From the NCBI GenBank assembly GCA_015272215.1, contig JACYMD010000093.1, positions 1 through 64,000 on the forward strand: DNA of 64,000 nt, in the 5' to 3' direction. The position numbers and the translations under genes are program-made. Below, piece after piece: positions 1 through 9,063 of this stretch (its first letter is position 1; each line of letters starts with the position of its first letter). This stretch comes from Rivularia sp. T60_A2020_040 (lineage in GTDB: Bacteria > Cyanobacteriota > Cyanobacteriia > Cyanobacteriales > Nostocaceae). The notes below the pieces were generated by a model, which made no database searches, was not told the origin of the DNA, and worked only from the letters and a program-made list of their open reading frames with translations.

Positions 1-142
1 TAGATGCTTATTAAATTGGCACTTTAATTGTTAGTTTAGCATAATAAGTACTGAAGAACCATTAAACTTAATATTTGGCATACAAGTCATCACTAATTCA
101 CCTAAATTAATTTAATAACATCTATCAAAAGGTAGATGATTT

Positions 143-1426
143 TTATTTGATTAACAGGTAATATAATTGTCCGTTACTAACTGTAACTCCAGCGCGATCG
201 CCAGCAATTTTGCCAGTGCCTAAGAAGTAATCGACTCGACCTGCACCTTTGATGGCACCTCCCGCATCTTGGTCTAAAACATAACGGCTAACGGTTCGGT
301 GTTGCAGTTCATCACTGTCTGTTGCAAAGGGGAAATGACCGCGTATTAAGGCTAATGCTCCAGGAGGCATTAAAGATTTATCTGTAGCAATTGAACGTTC
401 TGCACTTAAACTTACTGAGATAGAACCTTGTGCTGGTTCACCTTTATTTTCTTGGAAAAACACAAAACTGGGATCGCGAGGAAGGTAAACATCTAACTTT
501 TTGGGGTACTTTTCAAAGTATTCTAAGATTGTCGGCATGGTAACACCGCTTGATGGTAATTCACCATCGTCAATTAAAGCAGCTCCAATGCTTTTGTAAT
601 TATGAGCGATATTTCCCGCATAACCGACGGTTGTTTGAGTACCATCGAGCAATCGCAATTTAGCAGAACCTTGGATATGAATCATGTAAGCTTCGAGACG
701 GGATTTAAACCAAAATAACTCCAATCCTGTTAATTTTCCTTTTTCACCTTGTAAACCATCAGCACCTTCTAAATCCACACGTGTAGGATGTGGTTTTTCC
801 CAATCTTTTAAATCTGGAGGTAAAGCATAAATGGGATAGCGATATTCTGCTGTTTGTTTTCTACTTGCGATATAAAGCGGTTCAAAATAAGCAGTAAATA
901 ATACTGTTCCTTTTTGATCTTTTCCTATTGATTGATAAAAAACAAATTCTTTGGCAACAGCTTGATTTAATTCTGCTGCGGATTTAGATTTTAACACTAA
1001 TTGACGAAACCGAATTAAACTTTTGATAACTCGTTCTCTATTAATTTCAGGTATGGGATATTTTTGATAAGCATTTTCAGCCGCAGAAGTTTTTAAATAC
1101 CTTAAACTATTATCTAGGGAACTTAAAAGAACTTTTTTATCTAAAGTTTGATCATTTTCTCCCCATATTTGCTGATCAAAACAAGAAGTATCACCTTCAC
1201 AACAAGGAAAAGGTGCTTTTTTGATTGCAATTAGTGGTGGTACTGTTGCTGTTGCTGTTGAAGTCGATTTATCTAGCTTTACAGGAGAAAATACTGGTAA
1301 TTGCCATCTTTTTAATTGACACTGTACTGGACTAAGTAATAAATGACCTAAAGGCTGTAAAGTAATTAATAACACAGCTACAGGTAAGGCGATCGCAATT
1401 ATGGTTCCTAACTTTTTCATTGGCAA
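143..1426 (-). CDS. mltA: Membrane-bound lytic murein transglycosylase A (MltA)
   Basis: This 427-residue protein matches the MltA family, which cleaves the glycan strands of peptidoglycan and leaves 1,6-anhydromuramic ends in the periplasm. A hydrophobic N-terminal segment at residues 7-32 can act as a signal or anchor. The central MltA barrel includes the stretch with FTAYFEPLY and IHIQGSAKLRL. A C-terminal 3D domain carries the DQDAGGAIKG and RVDYFLG motifs that hold the catalytic aspartate in this family. Length and domain order are normal for a cyanobacterial MltA. It is transcribed alone, leftwards; the next gene, pxcA, is 300 bp away. I am confident of the family. Confidence 0.92.
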   Translation of the reverse strand: MPMKKLGTIIAIALPVAVLLITLQPLGHLLLSPVQCQLKRWQLPVFSPVKLDKSTSTATATVPPLIAIKKAPFPCCEGDTSCFDQQIWGENDQTLDKKVLLSSLDNSLRYLKTSAAENAYQKYPIPEINRERVIKSLIRFRQLVLKSKSAAELNQAVAKEFVFYQSIGKDQKGTVLFTAYFEPLYIASRKQTAEYRYPIYALPPDLKDWEKPHPTRVDLEGADGLQGEKGKLTGLELFWFKSRLEAYMIHIQGSAKLRLLDGTQTTVGYAGNIAHNYKSIGAALIDDGELPSSGVTMPTILEYFEKYPKKLDVYLPRDPSFVFFQENKGEPAQGSISVSLSAERSIATDKSLMPPGALALIRGHFPFATDSDELQHRTVSRYVLDQDAGGAIKGAGRVDYFLGTGKIAGDRAGVTVSNGQLYYLLIK

Positions 1427-1727
1427 TTATCAATGATGCGACTTTTTGAATATTTTGTCAGGATGGTTGTTTAAGTCTATCCCACAAGAATATATCCGAT
1501 CAACAGGCAAATTGCTATCAGCACTGATTTTTTAGATACTTAATTCTTTTTTGATTCTATAGTTAACAACTTATATATAAATACGATTTAAAAATGACTT
1601 TTTATGCAGCAACTAATATTTATTGTTACATTATTTAATACTTATACTCCATCACTTACCACGGATTTCACTGATTTCACGGATTTTATCACCCATTACC
1701 AATTACCAATTACCCATTCCCAATCCT
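1427..1727. other. Intergenic gap mltA-pxcA with heptamer repeats
   Basis: I see no credible gene here. From about 1684 to 1734 there is a run of near-heptamers of the type ACCAATT/ACCCATT, a short tandemly repeated repetitive sequence common in Nostocales. It reaches into the last codons of pxcA. Confidence 0.6.
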
Positions 1728-3074
1728 CTATTCATTCATATTACGATAAGTGGCGACAGCAGAAGGAGAAATGCGGTTGAGATAACGGAAAATCCAGTAT
1801 TTAAAGATAGTATCTAGAATTACGGGGAATGTTGCAATAAAGAGGAAAATAAATTCGTGATTAGCAGGTAAACCCCAATGACGAGATATACCTTCTAGAA
1901 TCACTTCCCAACCGTGAGGGGAGTGAAATCCGACAAATATATCTGTAAATAGAATAATAATAAATGCCTTAGCACTGTCACTTAAACCATATACTATATA
2001 ATCAAAAAATTCTTTTAAAACGGCTATTTCTCGCTTACTAATCATCAAAAACCAGATGAATGCAAACACAGAAATAATATCCGCAAAAACATTTTTAATT
2101 GCATTCCCGCTGATTACCTGATATTTTTCGGCAATCTCCAATGCTTTGTTTTTTACTTGTTCTTCTATCTCTTCTTCCATCTCTTGGGGAGAAAGTAGAG
2201 GTGTACTATTAATTAAAGTTTGAAATTTAATTTTTTCTTCAAATCTTTGTAATTCTAATAGTGCTTCTTCTTCCATTTCATAATTAATAAATAATTGAGA
2301 TTGTTCGCGGCTTCTAAAATGATTGATAATTGGACTAACTAAAATTGCTTTTGATATTTGATGCGTTAAAATAGGGATAATAATTAATAATAATAAAAAT
2401 CTCACCGAGATAATTGTTCTTCTTTGAGAAGTGCGGAATTTATCCACAACATCCTGTTCGGCATTTGGATCTAATTCAACTTGTAAACGATTAAATGTAT
2501 TGAAAATTGAACGCGGTAATACCCCTGTGGCATTAACTTTACCTTTGGGTTGATTGTTTGATTTATTTTTTACTAAATCCGCTTTTCTGGTTTGAACTAT
2601 TTCTGATTCAATTTTTGGTATAATTGTGTCATATTGAGTTGAAGATCGAATCACTGCATCTTGAGTAAAAGTTTGTTGTAAAATTGGTGTCGTATATTTA
2701 CCAACTATTTGATCGATCAATCTTAACTTTTCTAAAACCAATTCAGAATTAGGATGTTCAACATTAAATTTATTTGCAGCCTTTAAATTTGATTCATTCA
2801 GTAAATAATGACTTGCTTTAAACTCCGTCAACCTCATCCGTACAATTCTTAAAAGTTGTTTGAGGTCAGATTCAAAATAATCCATTACACTGGTACTATA
2901 GGTAACAGAATTGATATCTATTTTTTGACCATTAAAATGTTCATCTTCTATAACCTTAATTTGTAATGCTGCTTTATAAGCTTCATCTAAAGAACGTTCC
3001 TGGGTTCGTAAGTACCACTGGTAAGCTTTTACTAAATACGAATAAATCTTTTGACTAACGGAAAAGTTTTTCAT
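1728..3074 (-). CDS. pxcA: Proton extrusion protein PxcA (CemA family)
   Basis: This 448-residue protein belongs to the PxcA/CemA family, which is needed for light-induced proton extrusion across the cytoplasmic membrane of cyanobacteria and has a relative in the chloroplast envelope. The N-terminal half is hydrophilic (SVSQKIYSYLVKAYQWYLRTQERSLDEAY is typical). It is followed by a membrane segment near residues 222-245 and three or four more in the C-terminal third. The conserved FVGFHSPHGWE and FKYWIFRYLNRISP stretches near the C-terminus are family hallmarks. Length agrees with cyanobacterial PxcA. It diverges from the helicase-like gene at 3163 over an 88-bp gap that must hold both promoters. 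Confidence 0.93.
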   Translation of the reverse strand: MKNFSVSQKIYSYLVKAYQWYLRTQERSLDEAYKAALQIKVIEDEHFNGQKIDINSVTYSTSVMDYFESDLKQLLRIVRMRLTEFKASHYLLNESNLKAANKFNVEHPNSELVLEKLRLIDQIVGKYTTPILQQTFTQDAVIRSSTQYDTIIPKIESEIVQTRKADLVKNKSNNQPKGKVNATGVLPRSIFNTFNRLQVELDPNAEQDVVDKFRTSQRRTIISVRFLLLLIIIPILTHQISKAILVSPIINHFRSREQSQLFINYEMEEEALLELQRFEEKIKFQTLINSTPLLSPQEMEEEIEEQVKNKALEIAEKYQVISGNAIKNVFADIISVFAFIWFLMISKREIAVLKEFFDYIVYGLSDSAKAFIIILFTDIFVGFHSPHGWEVILEGISRHWGLPANHEFIFLFIATFPVILDTIFKYWIFRYLNRISPSAVATYRNMNE

Positions 3075-3162
3075 TTTAAATAGTCATCTCTATCTTTTTA
3101 GTAGTTTTTAAACTTACATTCACGCTGTTGGATATCTTAACAAAATCATCGGGAGACGGTTT

Positions 3163-5367
3163 GTGTTAAATCATTCTCTTTGGATTGAAGGTTCTAGTCG
3201 TAGTGGTAAGACTGAACGTTTGGTAGAGCAATTTTGTATTTGGGTAAATGAACGCGATGAGAACAAACAACTATTTTATACTAGTAATCCAATTAAAAAA
3301 AATAGTTTTAGCATACCAAAAAGCCTGTACCTGCAACATCACGAACTAGGAGTTTTAGTGTTTGCTGCCAATGGGGATAATCGCCGAGAGCTAGCAGATA
3401 AAATTGTTACCGCTACCTGGGGTAAATATCCGGTGATAGCGAAAACACCGTTAGGTTTTTTTCAAGATGAAGTGATTTTGTTTTGGCCTCTTTTGATCGA
3501 ATCTTTAAAATTAAAAGCCCAATTTCCGGTAAGATTACGTCCAGAAACTGAACAGGAACTAGCAACTAAGTTATGGCATTCTCGATTGAATGAAAAAATT
3601 TTGCGTAGTATTGGGATGAATGAGTCTCGTTTAGTACGCCGTATTCTTGACTTAATGCAATTAGCAGCCTTAAGTGGAACACCATGTGAAAATATTCCCC
3701 ACATTTTAACAACAGTAATATCAACACAAGATAATTTTACTAAGTTAGAACCAGATATGATTGGTTCTTTATTATTAGATTGGCGTAAGTGGTGTTTGGA
3801 TAAAGGCTTTTTAACTTACGGAATTATTACGGAGCTTTACGCTCAAAATTTATTATCAGATCATAATTATCTTTCCCGACTCAAAAAACGCTATCAAGCA
3901 GTTTTAGCGGATGATATACAGGATTATCCCGCTTTGATGCGTCGTTTATTCGAGTTGATTATTGCTGATGGTGTGGGAGCCTTTAGTTATAATCCCGATG
4001 GTATAGTGCGTTTAGGATTAGGAGCAGATCCAAATTATATGTCTGGGTTAGCAGAACATTGTCACAGAGAAATTTTGACTCAACCACCGATGTTATCCTT
4101 ATCCGATTTGCTCTTGAATTCAATGACGCAATTGATCACAGAACCAATGACGCTTTTGAGTTTACCTTTATCGGTACAGTCAATTCAAACAACTTCCCGC
4201 GCTTCATTATTACAAGAAACCGCAGAAACAATCATTAAAACAGTCGAATCCGGGATAGTACAACCAAAAGAAATCGCCATCATTGCTCCCGGTTTAGATG
4301 CTATCGCACGTTATTCTTTGATCGAAAAGTTTAATAAAGCCGGGATTGCGGTGAATTCGCTGCAAGATCAACGTCCTTTAATTAGTTCACCTTTGATTCG
4401 TGCTTTACTAACCTTATTAACCTTAGTTTATCCGGGTTTAGGACGTTTGGTTGATAGAGATGCCATCGCCTCCATGTTAGTAGTACTCAGTCGCAAACCG
4501 AATAACCATCAATTTATTGATCCCGTAAGAGCTGGATTAATCGCAGACTACTGCTTTGAACCCCATCCCGACAATCCCAATTTACTAAATATCGATTCCT
4601 TTGAAAGATGGGATAGATTGGGTTACGCTGCGACAACCGCTTATGGAAAAATATTAAACTGGTTAGAGCAACAGCGCTCGAACTACCAAAAGCGTTTAAT
4701 TCCGACTCCAGTCTCCTTTTTATATAGCGCCATAGAATACTTTATATCTGACGTTGGTTATTCCAATTACGAACAACTAGCGATTTTGCGGCAATTACTA
4801 GAAACCGCTCAACATTACTGGGAAATTGATACTAGATTAAATCAATATTCTTCTACTAGGAAATCTTTACAAGATGAGCAGCTAACAGAAGCAGTAGAAA
4901 AACCAGATAAAACTAAAACCACAACCATCGCCGAATTTATCGAGTTATTACGACAGGGAACCATTACTGCAAGTCCTTATCCCATACGTCGTATCGGAAG
5001 CCTAGAGAATGCCGTTACATTAGCGACAATATTTCAATATCGTTCCTTACGTCATTCCCATCCCTGGCATTTTTGGTTAGATGCAGGTTCACCATTATGG
5101 ACAAAAGGAGGAGCAGCAACCTTATTTGGTTCCATGTTCTTTTTACAAGATAGATTTGCTCAACCTTGGACTGCTGAAGATGAAAAATCAGCCGAAGACC
5201 AGCGATTGCAAAGGATTATAGCAGATTTACTTGCTCGCGTATCCGATAAAATTTATTTATGTCACAGCGAGTTAGCAGTAAACGGACAAGAACAACTTGG
5301 TTCATTGTTACCCTTAGTGAATGCTTGTGTGGGAATCGAATCACAATTAATCAATACACAATTATGA
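3163..5367 (+). CDS. UvrD/AddB-like SF1 helicase-related protein
   Basis: This 734-residue protein begins at a GTG preceded by a GGGAGA ribosome binding site. It carries a Walker A motif, GSSRSGKT, at residues 10-17. A Walker B/motif II-like LADDIQD at residues 248-254 resembles the DExQD of UvrD-type superfamily 1 helicases. An AANGDNRREL segment near residues 68-77 sits where motif Ia would be. The C-terminal half (around IAIIAPGLDAIARYSLIEKFNKAGIAV) looks like the second RecA-like domain. I infer an ATP-dependent DNA helicase or exonuclease-subunit-like role in repair. No RecB-type nuclease motif was seen at the C-terminus. The exact function is unknown. Confidence 0.6.
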   Translation: MLNHSLWIEGSSRSGKTERLVEQFCIWVNERDENKQLFYTSNPIKKNSFSIPKSLYLQHHELGVLVFAANGDNRRELADKIVTATWGKYPVIAKTPLGFFQDEVILFWPLLIESLKLKAQFPVRLRPETEQELATKLWHSRLNEKILRSIGMNESRLVRRILDLMQLAALSGTPCENIPHILTTVISTQDNFTKLEPDMIGSLLLDWRKWCLDKGFLTYGIITELYAQNLLSDHNYLSRLKKRYQAVLADDIQDYPALMRRLFELIIADGVGAFSYNPDGIVRLGLGADPNYMSGLAEHCHREILTQPPMLSLSDLLLNSMTQLITEPMTLLSLPLSVQSIQTTSRASLLQETAETIIKTVESGIVQPKEIAIIAPGLDAIARYSLIEKFNKAGIAVNSLQDQRPLISSPLIRALLTLLTLVYPGLGRLVDRDAIASMLVVLSRKPNNHQFIDPVRAGLIADYCFEPHPDNPNLLNIDSFERWDRLGYAATTAYGKILNWLEQQRSNYQKRLIPTPVSFLYSAIEYFISDVGYSNYEQLAILRQLLETAQHYWEIDTRLNQYSSTRKSLQDEQLTEAVEKPDKTKTTTIAEFIELLRQGTITASPYPIRRIGSLENAVTLATIFQYRSLRHSHPWHFWLDAGSPLWTKGGAATLFGSMFFLQDRFAQPWTAEDEKSAEDQRLQRIIADLLARVSDKIYLCHSELAVNGQEQLGSLLPLVNACVGIESQLINTQL

Positions 5368-5586
5368 CTCAAAAATGATTAAGTTTTATATACTCACGAG
5401 TTTCTCAAGTTTTCTTGTTATTTTAAAAGTAGATAGAAAGCAGATAAATTGTAAATAAACTCTAAATAAACGGTAAATAAATATTCCTTTCTATCGAACT
5501 AAAAAATGTAGAAAAAATCCTACATCAACATCAATCTTTTAATTGATATAGCTAGGAATTAACTTAGTTTATATCGGGAGGATAAT

Positions 5587-6096
5587 ATGAAAGTTATTAA
5601 TTTAGCAATTAGCCTATTTGCTGCAACCTCCGTTATACTTTCCGGCGGAATTGCTGCTGCTCAAACAGGTATGGATGGTAGTTATATCGGTGCTGGGATT
5701 GCAGCAGGTGCTACCAGCGGTGGGCAAGGAAACGATGACGCTTTGTTCGGTGGAAACGTTCAAGGGCGTTATGCAATTCCTCAAACACCAGTTTCCGCTA
5801 GAGGTGCGATTCTATTTGGTGGTGATGCTACGGCAATTATGCCAATGCTAACTATCGATTCGCCAATTGCCGATAATACTAACCTTTACTTTGGTGCTGG
5901 TTATTCCTGGATTACAAACGAAGGTGATAACACCCCTCTGGGCAACAGAAATGCCGCTGTAATTACTCTTGGTGCAGAATCTGAAGTTAGCGATCGCCTG
6001 ATCGTTTATGGTGATGCAAAATGGGGTATTGATGCCTATGAAAATAGCTCTGCTGATGCTGTTAGCTTCCAAACAGGAGTTGGTTATCGATTCTAA
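5587..6096 (+). CDS. Secreted beta-barrel-like protein
   Basis: This 169-residue protein has a clear signal peptide (KVINLAISLFAATSVILSGG, cleavage likely after AAAQ near residue 26). The mature part is rich in Gly, Ala and alternating hydrophobic residues and ends in GVGYRF. A terminal aromatic residue after such strands is typical of outer-membrane beta-barrels. I infer a small eight-stranded outer-membrane or periplasmic protein. A strong GGGAGGA ribosome binding site lies 7 bp before the ATG. It stands alone between the helicase-like gene and the pyruvate-kinase-like gene. I do not recognise a specific family. Confidence 0.6.
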   Translation: MKVINLAISLFAATSVILSGGIAAAQTGMDGSYIGAGIAAGATSGGQGNDDALFGGNVQGRYAIPQTPVSARGAILFGGDATAIMPMLTIDSPIADNTNLYFGAGYSWITNEGDNTPLGNRNAAVITLGAESEVSDRLIVYGDAKWGIDAYENSSADAVSFQTGVGYRF

Positions 6097-6116
6097 ATGA
6101 TGATTTGATTTGACGT

Positions 6117-6147
6117 TGTTTGAGACGTAGCACTGCTACGTCTCTAC
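6117..6147. repeat. Small interspersed palindrome (ACGTAGC/GCTACGT type)
   Basis: The sequence GAGACGTAGCACTGCTACGTC is a hairpin with 9-bp arms. Related palindromes with variable loops occur at about 37410-37440 and 61460-61492, each followed by TCTCTACAA. It could act as a transcription end for the preceding gene, but its dispersion marks it as an interspersed repeat. Confidence 0.65.
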
Positions 6148-6280
6148 AAAATGTAAATAAATATCAGAGCGTATCAAGATATCAACATGACCTCACAAGT
6201 TTCTCAAATTTCTTCCGTATAAATAAAAATAATTCAAATAATTAAAGCAATTAAACAAGTATTTATTGGGAGATAGTGTT

Positions 6281-7846
6281 ATGTTGAGCCTTGAAAATCC
6301 TGGGATTAAAACTCAATCTAGAGATTTAGATGACCCTCAAGTGTTGCTTGCGACTCTTCAAGACATTCGACAATCAGTATATCAGGAAGGGCAACAAATC
6401 TTTTCCCAATGGAAACCCTATATTCAACGAGATTCTTTGATAAAAAGTGCTGAAAATCTAGCATATTATCTAGCTTTACGTCATCATGATTTACGTACCT
6501 TGCAAGCAGCTTTAATACCTTGGGGATTGTCATCTCTCGGTAGAATAGAAGCAAGAGTACTACCCAACTTAGACGCAGTAATTTCTACTTTAGGTGCTAT
6601 TTGCCAAGTAGAGCCGAATTCAGTTCCCAATCCTCCTTCGATAAATTCTTTTTTAGAAGGAGAGTATCTTCTTAGACATAATACAGAAGAAGTTTTAGGT
6701 CAAATAAATAACCAGCGATGGGTAAGAATCATGGCGACATTACCGTCAACCACCGCCAATAATTACAAAAATATTCAAGATTTGCTACATAAAGGTACCA
6801 ACTGCGTGCGAATTAACTGCGCTCACGATTCACCAGAAACCTGGGAAGCGATGATTGCTTATGTTCGCCGAGCCGAAGCCCAAACTGGACAGCGTTGTAA
6901 AATTATGATGGATTTGGCTGGATCAAAACCTCGGATTAAGCGTATCATTGCCCCTTGTGGTTATAAACACATATTTCCGGGAGATTCTTTACTTTTACGA
7001 CGTGAATTACCCGACTTAGAGTTGCCTAATTCGTTAACCCCTGGATTTTGGCAAGCAACTTGTACTATTCCATCCATCATTGATAGATTAGAAAGAGGAG
7101 CCAATGTTTGGATTGATGATGGACGCATTGGTGGTTATGTTGAATGTTTAATACCAGAAGGAGTAGTGTTAAAAATTACTCATGCGAGGGACAAAGGAGA
7201 AAAAATTTCTGCGGATAAAGGATTGAATTTTCCAGATTCTTCACTGAATTTAAGTCCACTTACGGAAAAAGATAAACAGGATTTGGACTTTATTGTTGCT
7301 CATGCGGATATCATCGGATACTCATTTGTGCAAGAAGTCGCAGACATCGAACTTTTACAACAAGAGTTAGAAGCTCGTCGGGATCAACTTTCCCATCATC
7401 AAATTGCATTAGTAGCAAAAATTGAAACTCCGCAAGCGATAAAAAATCTTCCCGAATTAATCGTTCGTGCTGCGGGTAAACAACCTTTTGGTGTAATGAT
7501 TGCTCGTGGTGATTTAGCTGTAGAAATTGGTTATCAGCGGTTAGTGGAAATGCAAGAGGAAATACTCTGGCTATGTGAAGCCGCCCATGTTCCAGTAATT
7601 TGGGCTACACAAGTCCTCGAACAATTCGTCAAAAAAGGAGTTCCGAATCGCGCTGAAATGACTGATGCAGCAATGGCTGAAAGAGCGGAATGCGTAATGT
7701 TAAATAAAGGACGTTATCAAGCGCAAGCTGTCAGTATATTAGATAATGTGCTTAAAAGAATGCAGGAACATCAATCGAAAAAAACATCTCAATTACGTGC
7801 TTTGCATTCGTGGAAATTTGACGGAATAACTACTAACAGACTTTGA
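6281..7846 (+). CDS. Pyruvate kinase-like protein
   Basis: I place the start at ATG 6281, which has GGGAG 9 bp upstream, rather than at an upstream TTG. That gives 521 residues. After an unusual N-terminal extension of about 145 residues comes the pyruvate kinase barrel: RIMATLPST, CVRINCAHDSPETW (binding of phosphoenolpyruvate/ATP in the family), MMDLAGSKPRI, LVAKIETPQAI, GVMIARGDLAVEIG (the MARGDLGVE signature) and MTDAAMAERAECVMLNKG. The B-domain equivalent lies between. The sequence stops right after the barrel, so the C-terminal allosteric domain of ordinary pyruvate kinases is missing. Catalysis of phosphoenolpyruvate to pyruvate is plausible, but regulation must differ. It could be a paralogue of a standard pyk elsewhere. 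Confidence 0.75.
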   Translation: MLSLENPGIKTQSRDLDDPQVLLATLQDIRQSVYQEGQQIFSQWKPYIQRDSLIKSAENLAYYLALRHHDLRTLQAALIPWGLSSLGRIEARVLPNLDAVISTLGAICQVEPNSVPNPPSINSFLEGEYLLRHNTEEVLGQINNQRWVRIMATLPSTTANNYKNIQDLLHKGTNCVRINCAHDSPETWEAMIAYVRRAEAQTGQRCKIMMDLAGSKPRIKRIIAPCGYKHIFPGDSLLLRRELPDLELPNSLTPGFWQATCTIPSIIDRLERGANVWIDDGRIGGYVECLIPEGVVLKITHARDKGEKISADKGLNFPDSSLNLSPLTEKDKQDLDFIVAHADIIGYSFVQEVADIELLQQELEARRDQLSHHQIALVAKIETPQAIKNLPELIVRAAGKQPFGVMIARGDLAVEIGYQRLVEMQEEILWLCEAAHVPVIWATQVLEQFVKKGVPNRAEMTDAAMAERAECVMLNKGRYQAQAVSILDNVLKRMQEHQSKKTSQLRALHSWKFDGITTNRL

Positions 7847-8230
7847 AGCCAGGGAATAGGGAATAGGGAATAGGGAATAGGGAATAGGTTTTTCAAATGT
7901 GTAATTAGTTATGTCAAGTTACTTACTCCTATCCCGCTCGAAAATTACCTATTTCTATGAAACCTCTTTCCTCTGCGTTCTCTGCGTCTCTGCGGTTTTT
8001 TTTTCGGTAATCTTTTAACGGGAAGGAAGTAATTAATTATTAATTATTAATTTGCTTTCGGAACACTCACAACTTCCTCAAATTATTCTTATATAACAAA
8101 AACAGAGGGTTAGGAGGTGATTTAATTTTAGTGAAACAACGATTAACAAGTCGGGTTTTTGACTTAAATATTTGTAATATAAAACAACCTTCATAAAAAC
8201 CCGACAAATCACCTTCCCCAAACAAAGATA
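7847..8230. repeat. Repeat-filled gap: GGGAATA heptamers and interspersed repeat
   Basis: No gene is visible. Five direct copies of GGGAATA occupy about 7853-7888. A 69-bp element at 7963-8031 (CCTCTTTCCTCTGCG to GGGAAGGAAGTA) is an interspersed repeat. A copy about 87 percent identical lies inside glyS at 21074-21143. A long-loop inverted repeat, GTCGGGTTTTT at 8150-8160 paired with 8195-8205, sits before the CBS-CP12 gene and might form a leader or terminator hairpin. Confidence 0.75.
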
Positions 8231-8248
8231 ATGCCACGGAGGTGGATT

Positions 8249-8875
8249 ATGTTGAGAGCAGCAGATATTATGACTACAGATGTTGCAACTATTCGCAGTT
8301 CCGCAACTGTGGCAGAAGCAGTTAAATTAATGCAATCAAGAGCATGGCACGCATTAATTGTAGAACGCCGTCATGACCAAGATGCCTACGGTATTATTAC
8401 TGAAGCAGATATAGTTTACAAAGTAATTGCTTTTGGTAAAGACCCTAGCAAAGTGCGGGTGTATGAAATAATGAGTAAACCCTGTATAGTAGTCAATCCT
8501 GATTTGGGTGTGGAATATGTAGCGCGGTTGTTTGCCCAATATCGCTTACTCCGCGCACCCGTGATTCAAGGAGAACTGATGGGTATAATTTCACTCGCCG
8601 ATATCGTTAATGAAAGTAAATTTCTGGAGCTACCTAGGGTAGTAGTATTAGAACAAGAACTTCAAGATGCAATTAGAAAAGCTCGTGTTGCTTGTAGTGA
8701 AACTTCTCCTCGTTCGGAAGAATGTGCCGCTGCTTGGGATATTGTCGATGAACTACAAGCTGAGTTAGCCCATCAAGAAGCCAAAAAAATTCCTAAAACA
8801 GCTTTTGAAGAATATTGCGAAGAGTTCCCAGAAGCTATGCAAGGACAGATGTACGATGATTGGTGCAGTGGTTAA
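8249..8875 (+). CDS. CBS domain-CP12 fusion protein
   Basis: ATG 8249 is preferred over ATG 8231 because GGAGG lies 6 bp before it and the protein then starts MLRAADIM. The 208-residue product has two CBS domains (about residues 2-60 and 70-128; IITEADIVYKV and GIISLADIVNES are typical ends), which bind adenine nucleotides. They are followed by a CP12 domain from about residue 135, with ARVACSETSPRSEECAAAWD and DELQAELAHQ. CP12 binds GAPDH and phosphoribulokinase to switch off the Calvin cycle. CBS-CP12 fusions are known in cyanobacteria. The C-terminal CP12 cysteine pair is altered: YCEEFPEAMQGQMYDDWC lacks the usual CxxxxxxxC spacing and has its second cysteine near the end. Confidence 0.88.
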   Translation: MLRAADIMTTDVATIRSSATVAEAVKLMQSRAWHALIVERRHDQDAYGIITEADIVYKVIAFGKDPSKVRVYEIMSKPCIVVNPDLGVEYVARLFAQYRLLRAPVIQGELMGIISLADIVNESKFLELPRVVVLEQELQDAIRKARVACSETSPRSEECAAAWDIVDELQAELAHQEAKKIPKTAFEEYCEEFPEAMQGQMYDDWCSG

Positions 8876-8878
8876 TCA

Positions 8879-8937
8879 GTTAAGAGTTAGGAGTTAGGAG
8901 TTAGAAGTGAGGAGTTAGGAGTTAAGAGTTAGTAAGT
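8879..8937. repeat. AGTTAGG-type heptamer repeats
   Basis: Several direct copies of GTTAGGA/GTTAAGA-like heptamers follow the CBS-CP12 stop codon. The same motif family recurs near 37370-37405 and 61440-61520. Confidence 0.7.
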
Positions 8938-9063
8938 TTAAAGAAACCGGGTTTCTGGCTTCATAGGTAAGTTCTGGAGTTACGAGTTAATAATTTTACA
9001 TCTTCCGTCCTCTTCCCTTTAGACTTTATAGAAATTCAAACAGCTATAAATCAGGAATCAGCC

